A DNA stretch of 64,000 bases from Pilasporangium apinafurcum. Lineage: Eukaryota; Oomycota; Peronosporomycetes; Pythiales; Pythiaceae. The stretch lies in NCBI GenBank assembly GCA_001600495.1, contig BCKE01000064.1, positions 168,607 to 232,606 of the forward strand, in the 5' to 3' direction. Shown here one piece after another: positions 1 to 11,855 of this stretch. The number at the start of each line of letters is the position of its first letter. The first letter of the stretch is position 1. Both the position numbers and the translations under genes were made by a program. The notes below the pieces were generated by a model. It was not told the origin of the DNA. It searched no databases and saw nothing but the letters and a program-made list of their open reading frames with translations.

Positions 1-19
1 CTTCAGTGCTCTTAGATGC

Positions 20-3000
20 CTATGTGGTGGGATTACCTGCGGTTCTACGCAGGAATTGCAGTTGATGCTGGAGTTGAAGGATTTCACTGGCATGTTCGTA
101 TGGAAATGGGACTTTTGTATGCACCAAGTCAACAAGTACAGCAAATGATCGTTCGAACTCCAACTGTAGTGGTGAAACATTCGTATCATCTTCAAACAAC
201 TGGGCGCTAACCGGTATGGTTGCCTGCATAACGCCTCCAGGGTTGAGTAGCTTGGTTGAACCACTGTTATTGATTGCTGTGGTGGTGGAATTGATAGTTA
301 GAGATAGTTCGGTCGAGCTACTGGGATGTTGAGCCTGATTTGATCGTCGAAATGCCTCCCGACTAATCAGTAGACATCGCCAGCAAAGTTGCAAGAAACG
401 CACTAGTAAATTTGCCAATTCGTGTCGCTTCTGCCAGCTTTCCTCTACATTCATCGGTTCTCCCTTGAAATTCATTAACGATGGTAGGTTTAACAGCGGC
501 CCAGCTGTCATCATACTTGCGGTACTACCTCGACCATTTGAACTTGCAAGGAATGATTCAAGTACTTCAGGGATACCGCCGTGGACATGTGTGTCTACGC
601 TGCCCTTCAGTACTAAAGTGAGAGTCTTCAGGTCCGTCCTTCCTTCCGTTTCTTTCACGATCTCATCCTGAAGTAATCCACACCGCTTACGGATGTCATC
701 CATAGAATTGTCAATTGGACAACGAACCTCTTCGAAGCGTCGACAAACCACCTGGCGGTTCAACATGCAAGGAAACGCATGGGCTACGTAAAGGTATGTG
801 ATGCGCTTCATTTGCTCAAATGTTCTGCCGTACGATGACGAACCAGAAAGTGTAAATGGTATGGCGAACTGGAATACCGAACTTTTGCTAGCCTCACTCA
901 CTGGATGCTTAGCTTCTTCTACCGTTGTGATACGCATGAAGATGACGTTTGGCTGGTCATCACCGACATGAAGTGGTTTGGATTCAGGAACGATGTCGAC
1001 CCGTTCACATAGCGGATACTTGGCTCGTAGCATTGCTCGCATTTCACTTACAAACTCTCCCAAGGAGGTGAATTTATTTCGCTTGTAGATGTATTCATTC
1101 TTGGATATCTGACTAGAGATACAGTCACCAGTGTACTTTACACGGTAGAATGTGAAACCAGAAGTGGAAGCTATAGAAGCTCCTCCATCTGCTGCAAGCA
1201 GTCCCATGGTCTTATCAAGGTATTGAAGCGTCTCCTGATATTCTCGGTAACGCTTTTGGGCCTTCAGCTCGACAAATAATCGCTCACTGATGGATATCTG
1301 TAGGTCAATCCAGTTCGCTTTTTCAGCATATTCGCGCGCGAGATAAAGCTCACTGACTATCCATTGTGCCATACCTGCCGAACGCTGGGTTTCGGACAGT
1401 TGGGTAAAGTTGATGCAATCCAATTTACAACATGCCGCCTCAGCATATTTCTCCCGAATTAAGTGCAGCCGTATGAGTGCATCCATCCAACGCTGTCTCT
1501 CCGCCAACAACCAGTACGGTGAAATCGACTGCATGATTGTGTAACAACCTTCTTCAATCTCTTCGTAGTCACGCAGCATCTGTTGTGGATCGGCGATGGC
1601 ATCCCGCCACAGTTCATAGACCTTGACCTGCGTACTGAGGCTGTTCACTAGATCCAAAAACTGGAGTTGGAAGCTTGTTGTAATATGATCTGACGCGAAC
1701 GAATATTGCCGCATTTCATCAATTGCAACACATAATGACTCAGTTGATAGTGTACCCGGACCAAGGGAATTGTTGAAGAAGTTTGCTGTAAGCACCTTGA
1801 TGATCGATTTCTTCACCAGTGAAAAGCTCCCTGTCTGGTCGTAGCAAACAAAGATAACTTTGCATAACATGGCTGCAGCGCGATGTCGAATGATGGAGGA
1901 TTTTGCTGTGGCTGCAATGAACAAAAGAAGCTCAATTCTCGATTCATCGTGAATCAAAACGAGCTCGGTGATTCGGCATGCAAAAAGTGCTTTTTGGAAG
2001 CGCCGGAGAAAAGATTCGAGGTACAAAAATAATTCTACCAGAAAAGATTCGCATTGCTGCTCTTCTTCGAATCCATCCATTGGCTGCGTAGGGTATGTCA
2101 AGCACTCAATCATGCTGACGTGTTTCACAAGCAGGAACAGAATATCCGTTATGGAACCTAGAAGTGCAAATGCTTGATCGACGTTGACGATATGTATACG
2201 GTCTAATGCGTTGTCGCACTCGCGATGACGGCTATAATACGGATCCGACGGAGTTTCAATCAACCGTATAATCCATTCAAATTCATCAATTGCTGTTTGA
2301 ATAGCACGAAGCACAGTCCCCGCAAGAATGTGATGGAGAGCGTGAATATTTTCGTCGTAGCTATCAGTATCTTCTTCGATTTCATTTGATTTCCGCACCG
2401 AAGAGTTGAGTCCCGTTGTATTCGACGATGTTAATCCGGATCTACCATCGATGGAACCAATACTTCCTGATGTTCGTCGCTGCGCTTGGTTATAGTTCTT
2501 CCCCCAGTTGCGTGGTAAAGACTTGTGGTTTGGATGGCGATTGACACCAGAAGAAGCTACTGAAAAACCTGAGGTGCCGCTGGAACTACCACCGACCGCT
2601 TTGGCATTAGGACTTCGATTTCCTGTTGAACTTGGGCTATAAAACTTCCCCAGGGCTTCATCAACTGATCCAGCAGTCGCACGATGACGAGTTACTCGCC
2701 TCTGACTCAGCTGATGTTCAATATCTAATAAAGAGAGCCTTCGTTCAGGAATGCCCAGATCAGGAGAGAGCAAGTACTGCCATAGTGTTGGCTCCGTATT
2801 GCTTTTAGACAAGCTTGAAGGTATATCATCGACTAAAAATGTTTCTATGAGGTGACGAACGAGCTCTAAGCATGCATGGACCCGGACTTCATCGAATGGA
2901 GTCGATTCTACTGCCTCGACTCTTTCATCGACCCCACCATCAATATTATTAGTCCACATGCAAATGTTGAAGAAAGACTTCTTGGTAAGTTGTTGCACCC

Positions 3001-6000
3001 GCTGGTTCTGCTATGAAAATATTAAAAATGTCAGAAAGAAGAAGCGACTCAATTAAACATTCAGAATGTTACCTTCTTCACAATCCGGCGGTAATGCATC
3101 AAAGAAGTTGTTGGGCTGAGCGAAGCAGATTGATTCCAGTCACTCTTTTCTCGCCCATTAATCCCAGCAAAAATACTTAAACTTTCGGTAAAATGAGGAG
3201 ATTTGAAAGAATGGAAGAACCACGCAAGGCACTTCGCGGAAACACTGCTCAGTAAGTGTGCGACAGATATCAACAATTCCTTTTTCAGCTCATGATTTTT
3301 CACATCATTCGGATGATTGGAGCAAAGGAGTTTGCCATCGGCCGTGAAATGAGCGAAACTGGCAAAAAGTGGAAAGTAAAGCAAAGCAATCCGCTCCTGT
3401 TGATCAGCTGTTTGATGACGAGGATTGTATGTCTGAGCAACGAACATTCGTCGCAGCAATCGCATGGAATCCTGCCGGATTTTCTCCTCCAGTTGTGTGT
3501 CGACGACATGTAGAAGCATCTCCACAATTAGTTTCGCCAGCCAACTGGAGCTTTGATGTAATAGCGATGGCGAGGGTAGTATCTGACTGCCATAAGAGGA
3601 TACAAGAGATTGTTTTGCACCATTCACAACGGCAAAGTACTCAAAATCGATCAAAATTTGGAAGAACGGGAATAGCAAATGCACAAGCACATTCGGACCA
3701 CTTTGGTGTTCATTGATGGATTGCATGTAGCGATATATGATCCGAGCAGGAAGAGCGTTCTTTGTCACAAGAAACAGTCCTCGACAGAACATGGCAATAC
3801 TTCTGTTCACTTCTTTCTGAAGCAGGAGACCAAATGATGCGTTTGCGACGCATGCAATTAATTCGGTCAATAAATTCTCTGCGAGTCGTTCGTCCTCCTT
3901 ACTGAGCACAAGTGGAAGCGCTGGCCACGGCTTATGGTTGTTCTGGCCGGAAGTGCCTCGTGCAAGCAAATGAATGGCCATGGATTTTAGAATGAGCTGT
4001 AGAAGAACGCTTGAAAATGTCAGAGATGATCTTTTTGTGTCGATATTATCTTCGATTGTAGGATTTTCCTGGAGAACATGTAGCCATTCGCTCATGATCG
4101 CTGTCGCAACGCTGGGGAAAGGAACATTATCCCCATTGGTACTTGCTTTGGACTTGACATTAGGATCATTGATGGCATGTTCATCAAACACGACTCGGAT
4201 GTACTGATGTAAAATGTGATTTCGTTCGGCCTGAGCTTTTAACGAACGATGTGGCGTCCAACTCGCCTTCTCAAGCACAGCAAGAAATGCTCGAAATGCC
4301 GCCCAACGAACTATTGGAGACCCAAAGCGCATATGGCCCAGCGTGAAATTCGCAATAGGAAAGAAGAAAAACCGTGCGTTAATTGTGCTGGCCTGGCGTA
4401 ATCCAAGCAAACGATTCACAATCTTATCGTCCTTATGCGCGGTTAACTCATTGGCGAGGTTGATAGAATGGAAGGGTTGTAGAAACGCTGAGACAAAACG
4501 ATCTTGACTATGGACGGAAGAAAGCAAACGAGAGCGACATGTGAAGGTGGTTTTGGCGCTGTCTAATCCAGCATCCCGTGCAGCGGAGACATATCCTCGT
4601 GGTAGATTGATCACCCCTCCAGTGGTGGAGTTCTTAGATGATGGAATTGGCGTTGGGAACACATTGAGAACATGATTACTATCCTGTATGATAGTGCCAT
4701 CCTTCTGGAGAAGAGGAAGCGCTGCATATCCCACTATATCCTGTTGCTGTTGGTTCGGCTGGAGCTTTTTGCAATGCACATGATAAAATGTTAACAGGAT
4801 ATGATGCTCTGGCATGAGATTTTCTGGGAGACAAATCTTGATCTCGTGCTCAAACTGAGGATTTTTTTGATGATAATTGACGTGGGTATACGCGGAAGAA
4901 CATACACCATGATTGAGGGTATACACTGCCGCAAGGACAGCGCTCTGGGATTCTAGGTCTTCAATGCCACAGACAAATCTGATCTCTTCCTGAAGTAGCT
5001 GGACACGAATGGCGATATTTCGAAATTGGAACTTTTCGAGGTGCACGGGGTACAGATATAGCGTATTGATATACGACACTGCAACAGGGCCACATCCTGT
5101 AGGGCCAAATACAGGCATCACCGATGGATGACAGAATGGTTGGACTTCAGTGCATGAAATGACAGCAGCAGTAGGGTCACCATTGGACGTATATGGGTTC
5201 GTATCCTGATCTCTGACGATGGATACACTTCGACTGAAAGAAAATGGGTCACATATATCTAAAGTAGGCAGCGCCGATAACCGATTCGGCTCATCCTCTC
5301 CACTGGGGATAATGGTTTGATCTTGGTGGGTGAATTTCGCACTGTCGATCCGTTGCTCATCAATGCGCTCAACATTTATTTCGCAAACAGCGGGAATCAA
5401 TCTCTCTCTGGAAACCAAGTGCCACAGCCCACAAACAATTAGCAGACTCTCAGTGTCGTATGTGACGTCGAAGCTACGTACTTTAGTGTTCCTCGCACTG
5501 CTTCAGAAATTAATGTGAGACGTTGATCATCGTGCATGATATTGCGTTGTCGGTATAATGACATAGGTCTGTTGGGTCCTTCCGTCAGTGCGATGGCACC
5601 CCAAGCTAGTGGCTGGCGATAACGTCCCAGCCGCCGAAAGCAATCGGTCGCTTTTTCCACAAGTTTTTGTTGCTCGTTTACAGAAGAAAGTTTATCTGGA
5701 TTGCAATATGGAGCTGTGGCAGCGTCACTATCGCCTTGGAGTACCTTGGAAACCTTCAACACCAAGTACAAGTGCTGCGGTAAATGGTTGGGCAATGTGT
5801 AGAACAATGCCTTCGGATATGTAAATGGTATGGACGGATCTCCCATAGGAAGCTCGAAGGAAAATTCTTCCGAAACTCGACAACCGAGATAAAGGTCGTA
5901 AATGATGAGCCGGCAATACAGCGGTTCAATCTGGTCGACAAAAGAGACATTCATTAGTACACGATTACACAATACACTGGCGCTATTCAGTTACTGTTGA

Positions 6001-6761
6001 GAATACCATGCCAAGAGCAAAGCGAATGTACGGAGTGACAAGAAACGCTTGCGCTTCATCGACAGCCACACGTGACTGGAGCAACACTGGTACATCGATC
6101 TCTAATGGGAATGTTGGCTCTCCCGGAGTAAAGCGAGGCTCATAGTTTTTCAAAAGTGACTGATCTGGTGCGATTAATTGATAAATGTGTGAGTGCCCTG
6201 GTTAAGCGAGACTAAAGGGATATATTCGAAGTATCGCTTACCAGGACTAAGTGATTGGTCCTTATTTGACTGTATGTTGGTCCCATTTGTCAACGCGTCT
6301 TCTCGGAGTCTTAATGCATGCCAGTTGCGTGAGAATTCTTGAAGAATTGGTGATTCATCAGGCGGTGGAGCCGGTAGGGGTAGTCTTGGCTCACGGACCA
6401 ATCGCTTCTTTTGGATAGTGACGAGTTCTAATGTGCCGGGCTCGATTCCAAAGTCGACAACGCGCTCATCATCGTGTGGATCCCCGTCATCGTGCGACTG
6501 CTGAGGTGCAGCTCTGGTATCAATTTGCAATTCGATTGTGGTAGCAGCGCTGGTTTGGGAGTTGGATTCCGTTATCGTCAGTGCTTCTACATCCATGCGT
6601 TTACCATGAAGACAATCTTCATCCCACACAAGCTCAGGCTGCCTCAAAGTGTCCCCCTCTGTGGAAGATACTTCGGATGTCAAGTCTTCACTCTTATTCT
6701 CCATCACAAGAAGGGCCGTGTTAACATGCTGGTTGTTATCACCTTTCTCAGTCACGTCCAT
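20..6761 (-). CDS. DOCK-family (zizimin-like) Rho-GTPase exchange factor, 5 exons
   Basis: Guanine-nucleotide exchange factor for Rho/Rac/Cdc42 GTPases, acting at membranes on actin and polarity (family knowledge). Exons on the minus strand: 6761-6242, 6164-6007, 5930-5482, 5407-3073, 3010-20; spliced length 6453 nt, 2150 aa. Junctions carry GTAAGC, GTATTC, GTACGT and GTAACA donors, and the third keeps a clear TACTAAT branch site. The first ATG is 6761; the frame upstream lacks another ATG. A DHR-1 (C2-like, lipid-binding) domain lies at about residues 495-620, with the hallmark pattern FRNIAIRVQ, NPQFEHEIKICLP and LLTFYHVHCK. The catalytic DHR-2 occupies about 1640-2140, ending in the GSVDTHVHGG block and the final helices. 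The middle, about residues 620-1640, is helical with Ser/Gly-rich stretches. The stop at 20-22 follows the last DHR-2 helix, so the C-terminus appears complete. Confidence 0.93.
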
Positions 6762-7548
6762 TGCGAGCGTCGGTCTCAAAAACAGAGAACTGCCGTTCTG
6801 ATCATTTGGTTCGTCGCATTTGCCACGGCTGTTCGCATCGAAAAACGAATCGTAAAAATAGTATTTTCCTCTGTCACATTGTTAACAGGTAAGCGCTTCG
6901 GAAAACATTGTTTGCTCTGGTCAATTCACAGCGTGATGTGTATCGTTCACCCATTAAATACGCTGGCGTGGTTCCATTGAGCGCTTGTTACTTGGCCACT
7001 TTCACGTTTGGTGTGCCTCCTGCTGCTCGTAATATGTGTAAGCACGGCTGGAACTGTGAAACAAAGCAAAACCTTTAAGTCATTCGAATGTCAAACTCGG
7101 AAAAGCAGAGAAGTCACGATGGATGTTTGGAAGACCATTGATTCATGTACAAGCACTGTATGTAGACAAGGATTTAGCTGTAGAAGCGCTGAGTTTGTCT
7201 TCATCGGCGAAAGAGTGTTGACGACCACTTTGTCGTTCTGCTGTGATGCACAGCAGCTTAAATTAAGCAAAGCAATGTATGCGATAGAAAGCAAATGCAG
7301 ACGCATATATAAAAGCGAGGGGCACTAAAATCGACCGTCAGTTCACACCCGAGTTGTTTCGAACTCTTCCGACTATACTGCTTGCATTTCAACTATGGGT
7401 ACTCCAAGTATCACCTCCTGCAAATGTATGGATATGTGAATGGTAATCAATTACAAAACAACAGACAACCCATGATGGTTCATTGCATGCAAAACAAACG
7501 TTTCTCTTTTAATAGGTGATTCAGCTCATGCTGTCGGCATTAGTCCAC
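6762..7548. other. Intergenic gap between DOCK GEF and acyl-CoA dehydrogenase
   Basis: This 787-bp gap holds the probable promoter of the DOCK gene and the 3' region of the dehydrogenase gene. Only short non-ATG reading frames are present, and none has domain-like composition. No repeat or RNA gene is seen. Confidence 0.6.
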
Positions 7549-9186
7549 TCAAACAAACTCCTTCTTGATGACTTTAGCAATCGTACTGAGCTGAATATTA
7601 CTGGTGCCACCGTAAATGGTGCCTACTTTGGAATCACGGAAAAACTTCTCAGCCATCAAATATTTTGTAAAGCCAATCCCACCGAGCAGTTCGATACACT
7701 TGGAAGCAGTTCGTTCAGCGACCCGGGACGCGTGGAGTTTCGCCATCGCCGATTCTTTCAGGTACGGATACCCGGCATCTTTTAGTCGTGCAGCATTGTA
7801 GATCAGCAGCCGCGCGCTTTCAATTTCGAGCGCCAGCTCGGCGTATTGGTGCTGCATGACCTGGAAATCACCAATTGCGCGACCAAATTGCTTTCGCTCG
7901 AAGAGATAAGGCATTGTGTGTTGGTAAACTCCTTCAGCAATGCCCAACTGCTGCGAGGCGATACCGATACGGCCTTCGTTCAATTGGCCGATGGCGATCG
8001 CGTAACCTTTGCCAACTTCGCCAATCACATTCGTTGCGGGCACTTTGACGTTGTTGAGAATCACCGAACAAGTCGAAGACGCTTTAATGCCAAGTTTCTG
8101 CTCCGGTTTGCCAAAGCTGAGACCCTCAGTGTCGCGATCGACGATGAAGCATGTGATACCTTTGTATCCGAGTGTAGGGTCAACGGTTGCAAGAATGAGA
8201 AATACACCAGCGTGTTCGACATTGGAGATCCACATTTTCTCGCCGTTGAGTGTGTAGTAGCTTTTGTCGGCAGAGACCTCAGCGCGCGTTTTGAGCGCAA
8301 AGGCATCACTGCCGGAAGATGCCTCGGTTAAACAAAAGCTACCGACCTGGAAAAAACAAATCACCAAGTGACCTTTAGAAACTAGACAATCAAATTTGAA
8401 AAGTGTAGCTGCTGTCATCTACTAACCAAATCTGTCGAGAGTCGTGGCAGATACTTTTGGCGCTGTTCCTCGTTGGCGTACATCTATAGAATTGAAGAAA
8501 AAAGTAAGAAGATATTGGTCATTCAAATGGTTGTGAGTTCAACTTATCAACTTACGAGGAAGACGTTGTTCACGACAGTGTTTTGCAAGTCACACAACAG
8601 TCCCACTCCAGCGTCAACTTTGGAGAGTTCTTCGATCGTGAGGCACAAGCTCATGAAACTAGACTCAGCACCACCGTATTCTTCAGGCACTTCCACTGCT
8701 AGTAACTAATAGTAGACAATTTCAAGCAACATACACGCATTAGACGACTCAATCAACATTATACTCTGCCGCTTCAATCAACAAAATCGTACGCCGTTGT
8801 CAAAGAGCCCTTGGATCACTTCCGTCTCCATATACCCTGTTTCATCCATGCGTTGCACGCGTGGCAAGACAACATCGTTCGCGAATTTGGCGACTATCAT
8901 CATGTAACATACAAAGATTCCGTCAATACCCACAGAAATAGTGGATCAGTACTATTGTGCATCTACCCATTCACTAACCGGTGTCTTTGAACATGATCTC
9001 ATCTTCAGTCAAGATCGTCAGTGGCGTCGGTGCTGCACGATCTGCTCGCGTCGCGGACTCCATCGGGATTGCCGTGTAGTATCGCCGTGCATTGCTGTTA
9101 AACGCAGTCATTTGTTTCATCAACTGATTACTGGTCTGGAAAACCAGCTTGACGCTAGTTGATCGAAAGAACTTGGTCGGTAACAT
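7549..9186 (-). CDS. ACADSB: Short/branched-chain acyl-CoA dehydrogenase, mitochondrial, 5 exons
   Basis: FAD-dependent alpha,beta-dehydrogenation of 2-methyl-branched and short acyl-CoAs in mitochondrial isoleucine/valine degradation (family knowledge). Exons: 9186-8979, 8893-8793, 8705-8556, 8483-8427, 8346-7549; 1314 nt, 437 aa, against 432 aa for the human enzyme. The N-terminus [14 protein letters not shown] is basic and lacks acidic residues, as in a mitochondrial leader. Family blocks run in order: [58 protein letters not shown] and a C-terminal [12 protein letters not shown]. The position of the catalytic glutamate (YEG in the family) reads YGG here, Gly418 encoded by GGT, so activity is uncertain. 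Head to head with RRP41, with a shared 448-bp spacer. Confidence 0.94.
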
Positions 9187-9634
9187 CACTATCACAATAT
9201 GTCAGGTCTCTCTCTTTCTTCAGATGAAAAATTGAAGAATGAAGCTAGCAGCTTGGCATCGATGGAGATGAATGGAGTTTTGCTCATTTTGCTTGGGAGG
9301 GAGGCAGGGCCTGTCGACGTAACTTCAAGTGTTGGCGCATAATGCGGCCATTCTGCACCGTCATTTAGTGAGTCACGTGCCTGTGAAAGATCGCCGTTCT
9401 TTTCCGTCACGTCATTGGCTGAAAATGCGGATGCTGACGCCAAAAATCATCAAAAAATGACTTCAGCCACACATACCGTTTACCGGGAATTTTTGATCTT
9501 TTTACGGTAAATATATAACGTCTTATTTACCGTTATATCGGTACTATACGTATACTCACTTCCCCCAAACATATATGCGATTAAAGAGGTCGATTCCCAT
9601 TTCCAATCCATCCAACCATTAGCATCGGAAGGAA
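9187..9634. promoter_or_regulatory. Shared spacer between divergent ACADSB and RRP41 genes
   Basis: The 448-bp spacer must hold both promoters. It contains an inverted pair of the motif acggtaaata (9504-9513) and its complement tatttaccgt (9524-9533), plus a related ataccgtttaccgg just before it. About 35 bp upstream of the RRP41 ATG is cccatttccaatcc, which resembles the oomycete initiator/flanking element (GCTCATTYYNCAWTTT) only loosely. The regulatory role is inference. Confidence 0.35.
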
Positions 9635-10550
9635 ATGGCAGCAAAGGGCGCAAACCCCGGCGTCTTGACTGGAACCTCGAGCGGCGAGTACATCTCCGTG
9701 GCGGGTCTGCGTGTGGATGGTCGTCGTAGTGATGAGGTACGACGCATCCGCACGCGATTTGGTCTTTTTGGCCGTGTCGACGGGTCCGCGTACTATGAAC
9801 AAGGTAATACCAAAGTGCTCGCGGTAGTTTATGGGCCGCGTGAACTCAAGAGTGCGAACGCATCCACTGCATCCGCTGGCGTGGGAGCTGTTGGAACTGG
9901 ATCAGGTAATGCTGCCAGCAATACGCAGCCACGTGCAGTCGTGAATTGTGAGTTCACGCAGGCACCGTTTGCGACTTCGGAACGGAAACCGCAACGCTCA
10001 GGGGATAGGAAGAAGATGGAGATGTCGCTTGCGCTCAAGCAGATTTTTGAAGCCTGCATCCAGACGCAACTGTATGCACGCTCGCAGATCGATGTGTTTG
10101 TGCAGGTACTGCATGCCGACGGTGGAGAGTTACCTGCAAGTATTAATGCAGTGACGTTGGCGCTTATTGACGCTGGCATCGCAATCCACGATTTTGTTGT
10201 TGCCAGTTCGGCGGGGTATCTCCAGCAGACACTACTTTGTGGTATGTGTAATTGAGATTTATAAGCAAGTACGTTCGATCCCGTTCTGATTGTTACTGTT
10301 GATGGTGATTATTTTAGATTTAAATTACACGGAAGAGAATGCACGCGCACCGCAGCTCGTGATCGCTTTGAACCCACGTACCAAAAAGTTGAATCTGCTG
10401 CAGATGGAGTGCAAGTTGCCACTTGAGATGTTTGAAAGTCTGATGGAAACGGCGATGGATGGTTGTCACCAGATTTATGATCTGCTACAGAACGCCGTGC
10501 GAGAGAATACGTGGAAACGATTGAAAGCGCGCGGCTCAGTCACTGCATAA
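9635..10550 (+). CDS. RRP41: Exosome complex core subunit RRP41 (RNase PH fold), 2 exons
   Basis: Core ring subunit of the RNA exosome (3'-to-5' RNA processing and decay in nucleus and cytoplasm), pairing with RRP45 by family analogy. Exons 9635-10241 and 10318-10550, with a GTATGT donor and ATTTTAG acceptor; 840 nt, 279 aa. The RNase PH signature runs from LRVDGRRSDEVRRI through GNTKVLAVVYGPRE and VVNCEFTQAPFATSERK to the second conserved block LALIDAGIAIHDFV. A Gly/Ala/Ser/Asn-rich insertion of about 30 residues (about 73-103) sits between the first strands and is longer than usual for the family. The ATG at 9635 matches the usual N-terminus. Convergent with the globin gene downstream. Confidence 0.95.
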
Positions 10551-10664
10551 GATATAGTTTTAATAGATAAGAGCAATATTCATCCGTAAAGAGAAAGAAC
10601 AAGGAAAGGGGATGGAAAATAAACCTGAAGAGACGTGGTACATATCTACTGTTCTTACTTCTCT

Positions 10665-11435
10665 CTATCTCTCATCCTTGCTCTCTCGGATCGACAGGTT
10701 GCCAGGCGCAGTGTAGACATCATTGATCATCGGACTTAGCTGTGCTGCTTTGCGCTGTTTTGTTTGCTCATCTAATACCTTCTTGTGTTGCAGTAACAAG
10801 ATCACTGCGCAATGTACAAATAATCGTTTCCAGGCCATTTCGATGTTTTTAGACCAGAGCGGCCCGGCTATGACGGCCATGGTGTGGAAAAGTGCTTGGC
10901 CCAGTGGCTCATAATGGTCCATGCAGACGCCATATCGAAAATGTGTTCTTGTGATTGTCATGAGTCTCTCGCTCATACGATCGCTTACCAGCAGCGACTG
11001 CAATCCAGCGCTGATGTGTACAAGCACCTTACTTCGCACGTGCATCGACGCGCGAAACACCGGGAGTAGATGTGGTGCATGGACTTCGAGGTGCATGTAG
11101 AACGCAGCGTACAGCTGACTGATCGGCGAGCTCTGCTGGAGGTTTGTGGTTGCTGTGGTGCTACTGTTGAGGCTATTTTGCCCACTTGATGCATCTACTC
11201 GGCCCCTGCTGTAGTTGAACGACCGACCCGATCGTTCAGAATTCCCAACATTGTAGAAAATTTCTTTCCAGAATTGCGCGACGATTTGGCGGTCTGCATC
11301 AGTGGAGGTCTCGTAGATACCGAAAGTGGAGAGGTATTTCTTCACAAGCGCCAGTTCGTTCTTTCGGAACTTGCGAGAGAATTTTGATGAATCTGGTGCT
11401 TGGAGCACTTTGTTCCACGATAGGATGCAGCCCAT
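10665..11435 (-). CDS. Globin with N-terminal MGC acylation motif
   Basis: Single-exon gene, 256 aa, ATG at 11435. The C-terminal two thirds show a globin fold: a Phe at 127 suits CD1, followed by helix E, a proximal-histidine block THFRYGVCMDHYEPLG (His165) and helices G-H. That block resembles flavohaemoglobin/sensor globins in pattern. The distal residue cannot be assigned safely. The first residues MGCILS match a Gly2 myristoylation plus Cys3 palmitoylation motif, so the protein is probably tethered to the inner face of a membrane (inference). A Ser/Asn/Thr-rich insertion (about 65-105) lies between helices B and C. No reductase domain follows. The role could be oxygen or NO sensing; this is not shown by sequence. 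Confidence 0.82.
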   Translation of the reverse strand: MGCILSWNKVLQAPDSSKFSRKFRKNELALVKKYLSTFGIYETSTDADRQIVAQFWKEIFYNVGNSERSGRSFNYSRGRVDASSGQNSLNSSTTATTNLQQSSPISQLYAAFYMHLEVHAPHLLPVFRASMHVRSKVLVHISAGLQSLLVSDRMSERLMTITRTHFRYGVCMDHYEPLGQALFHTMAVIAGPLWSKNIEMAWKRLFVHCAVILLLQHKKVLDEQTKQRKAAQLSPMINDVYTAPGNLSIRESKDER

Positions 11436-11855
11436 GTTTGCAACGAGGCGTGGTTGGCTTGGCGGTATCTTTCGTGGTTCTATCTTGATTCAGTAGGTCG
11501 TTTTGATTGATGCTAAGGATGATTGCTCATGCTCTTGTTTTACGCGTGTTTCGAATATCCTAAGACATCATTGTATGTGTCGCTGTGCATGGGAGGCTGA
11601 TGTTTCAAATTAGATCATGCGCCGTTACTAAGCTGTAAACGTTTTTAGTCGTCTACAAACTGAAGCATTGGTATTTCTATATATGGTGAACATATGAGCA
11701 AAATCAGTCAGTCATCACCACGATCGAGATCCATCTCACCAATAGCAGGATTACGGCACTGTCTTCTCCGGCATCTACAAAAAGTTTAATCATAGATATA
11801 CTTACATATAAATAACGATGGTTCTGCGAGCCTAAGCTGACTCGTGTTTATTCTC
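11436..11855. other. Intergenic gap, nothing recognised
   Basis: This 420-bp stretch holds the globin promoter side and the 3' flank of permease 1. No open frame of note, repeat or RNA gene is seen. Confidence 0.6.

Noticed and set aside
7008-7328. 106-codon frame with a signal-peptide-like start and several cysteines
   Set aside because: It starts at a TTG, an in-frame TGA lies just upstream, no ATG or splice option was found, and the composition is ordinary intergenic.
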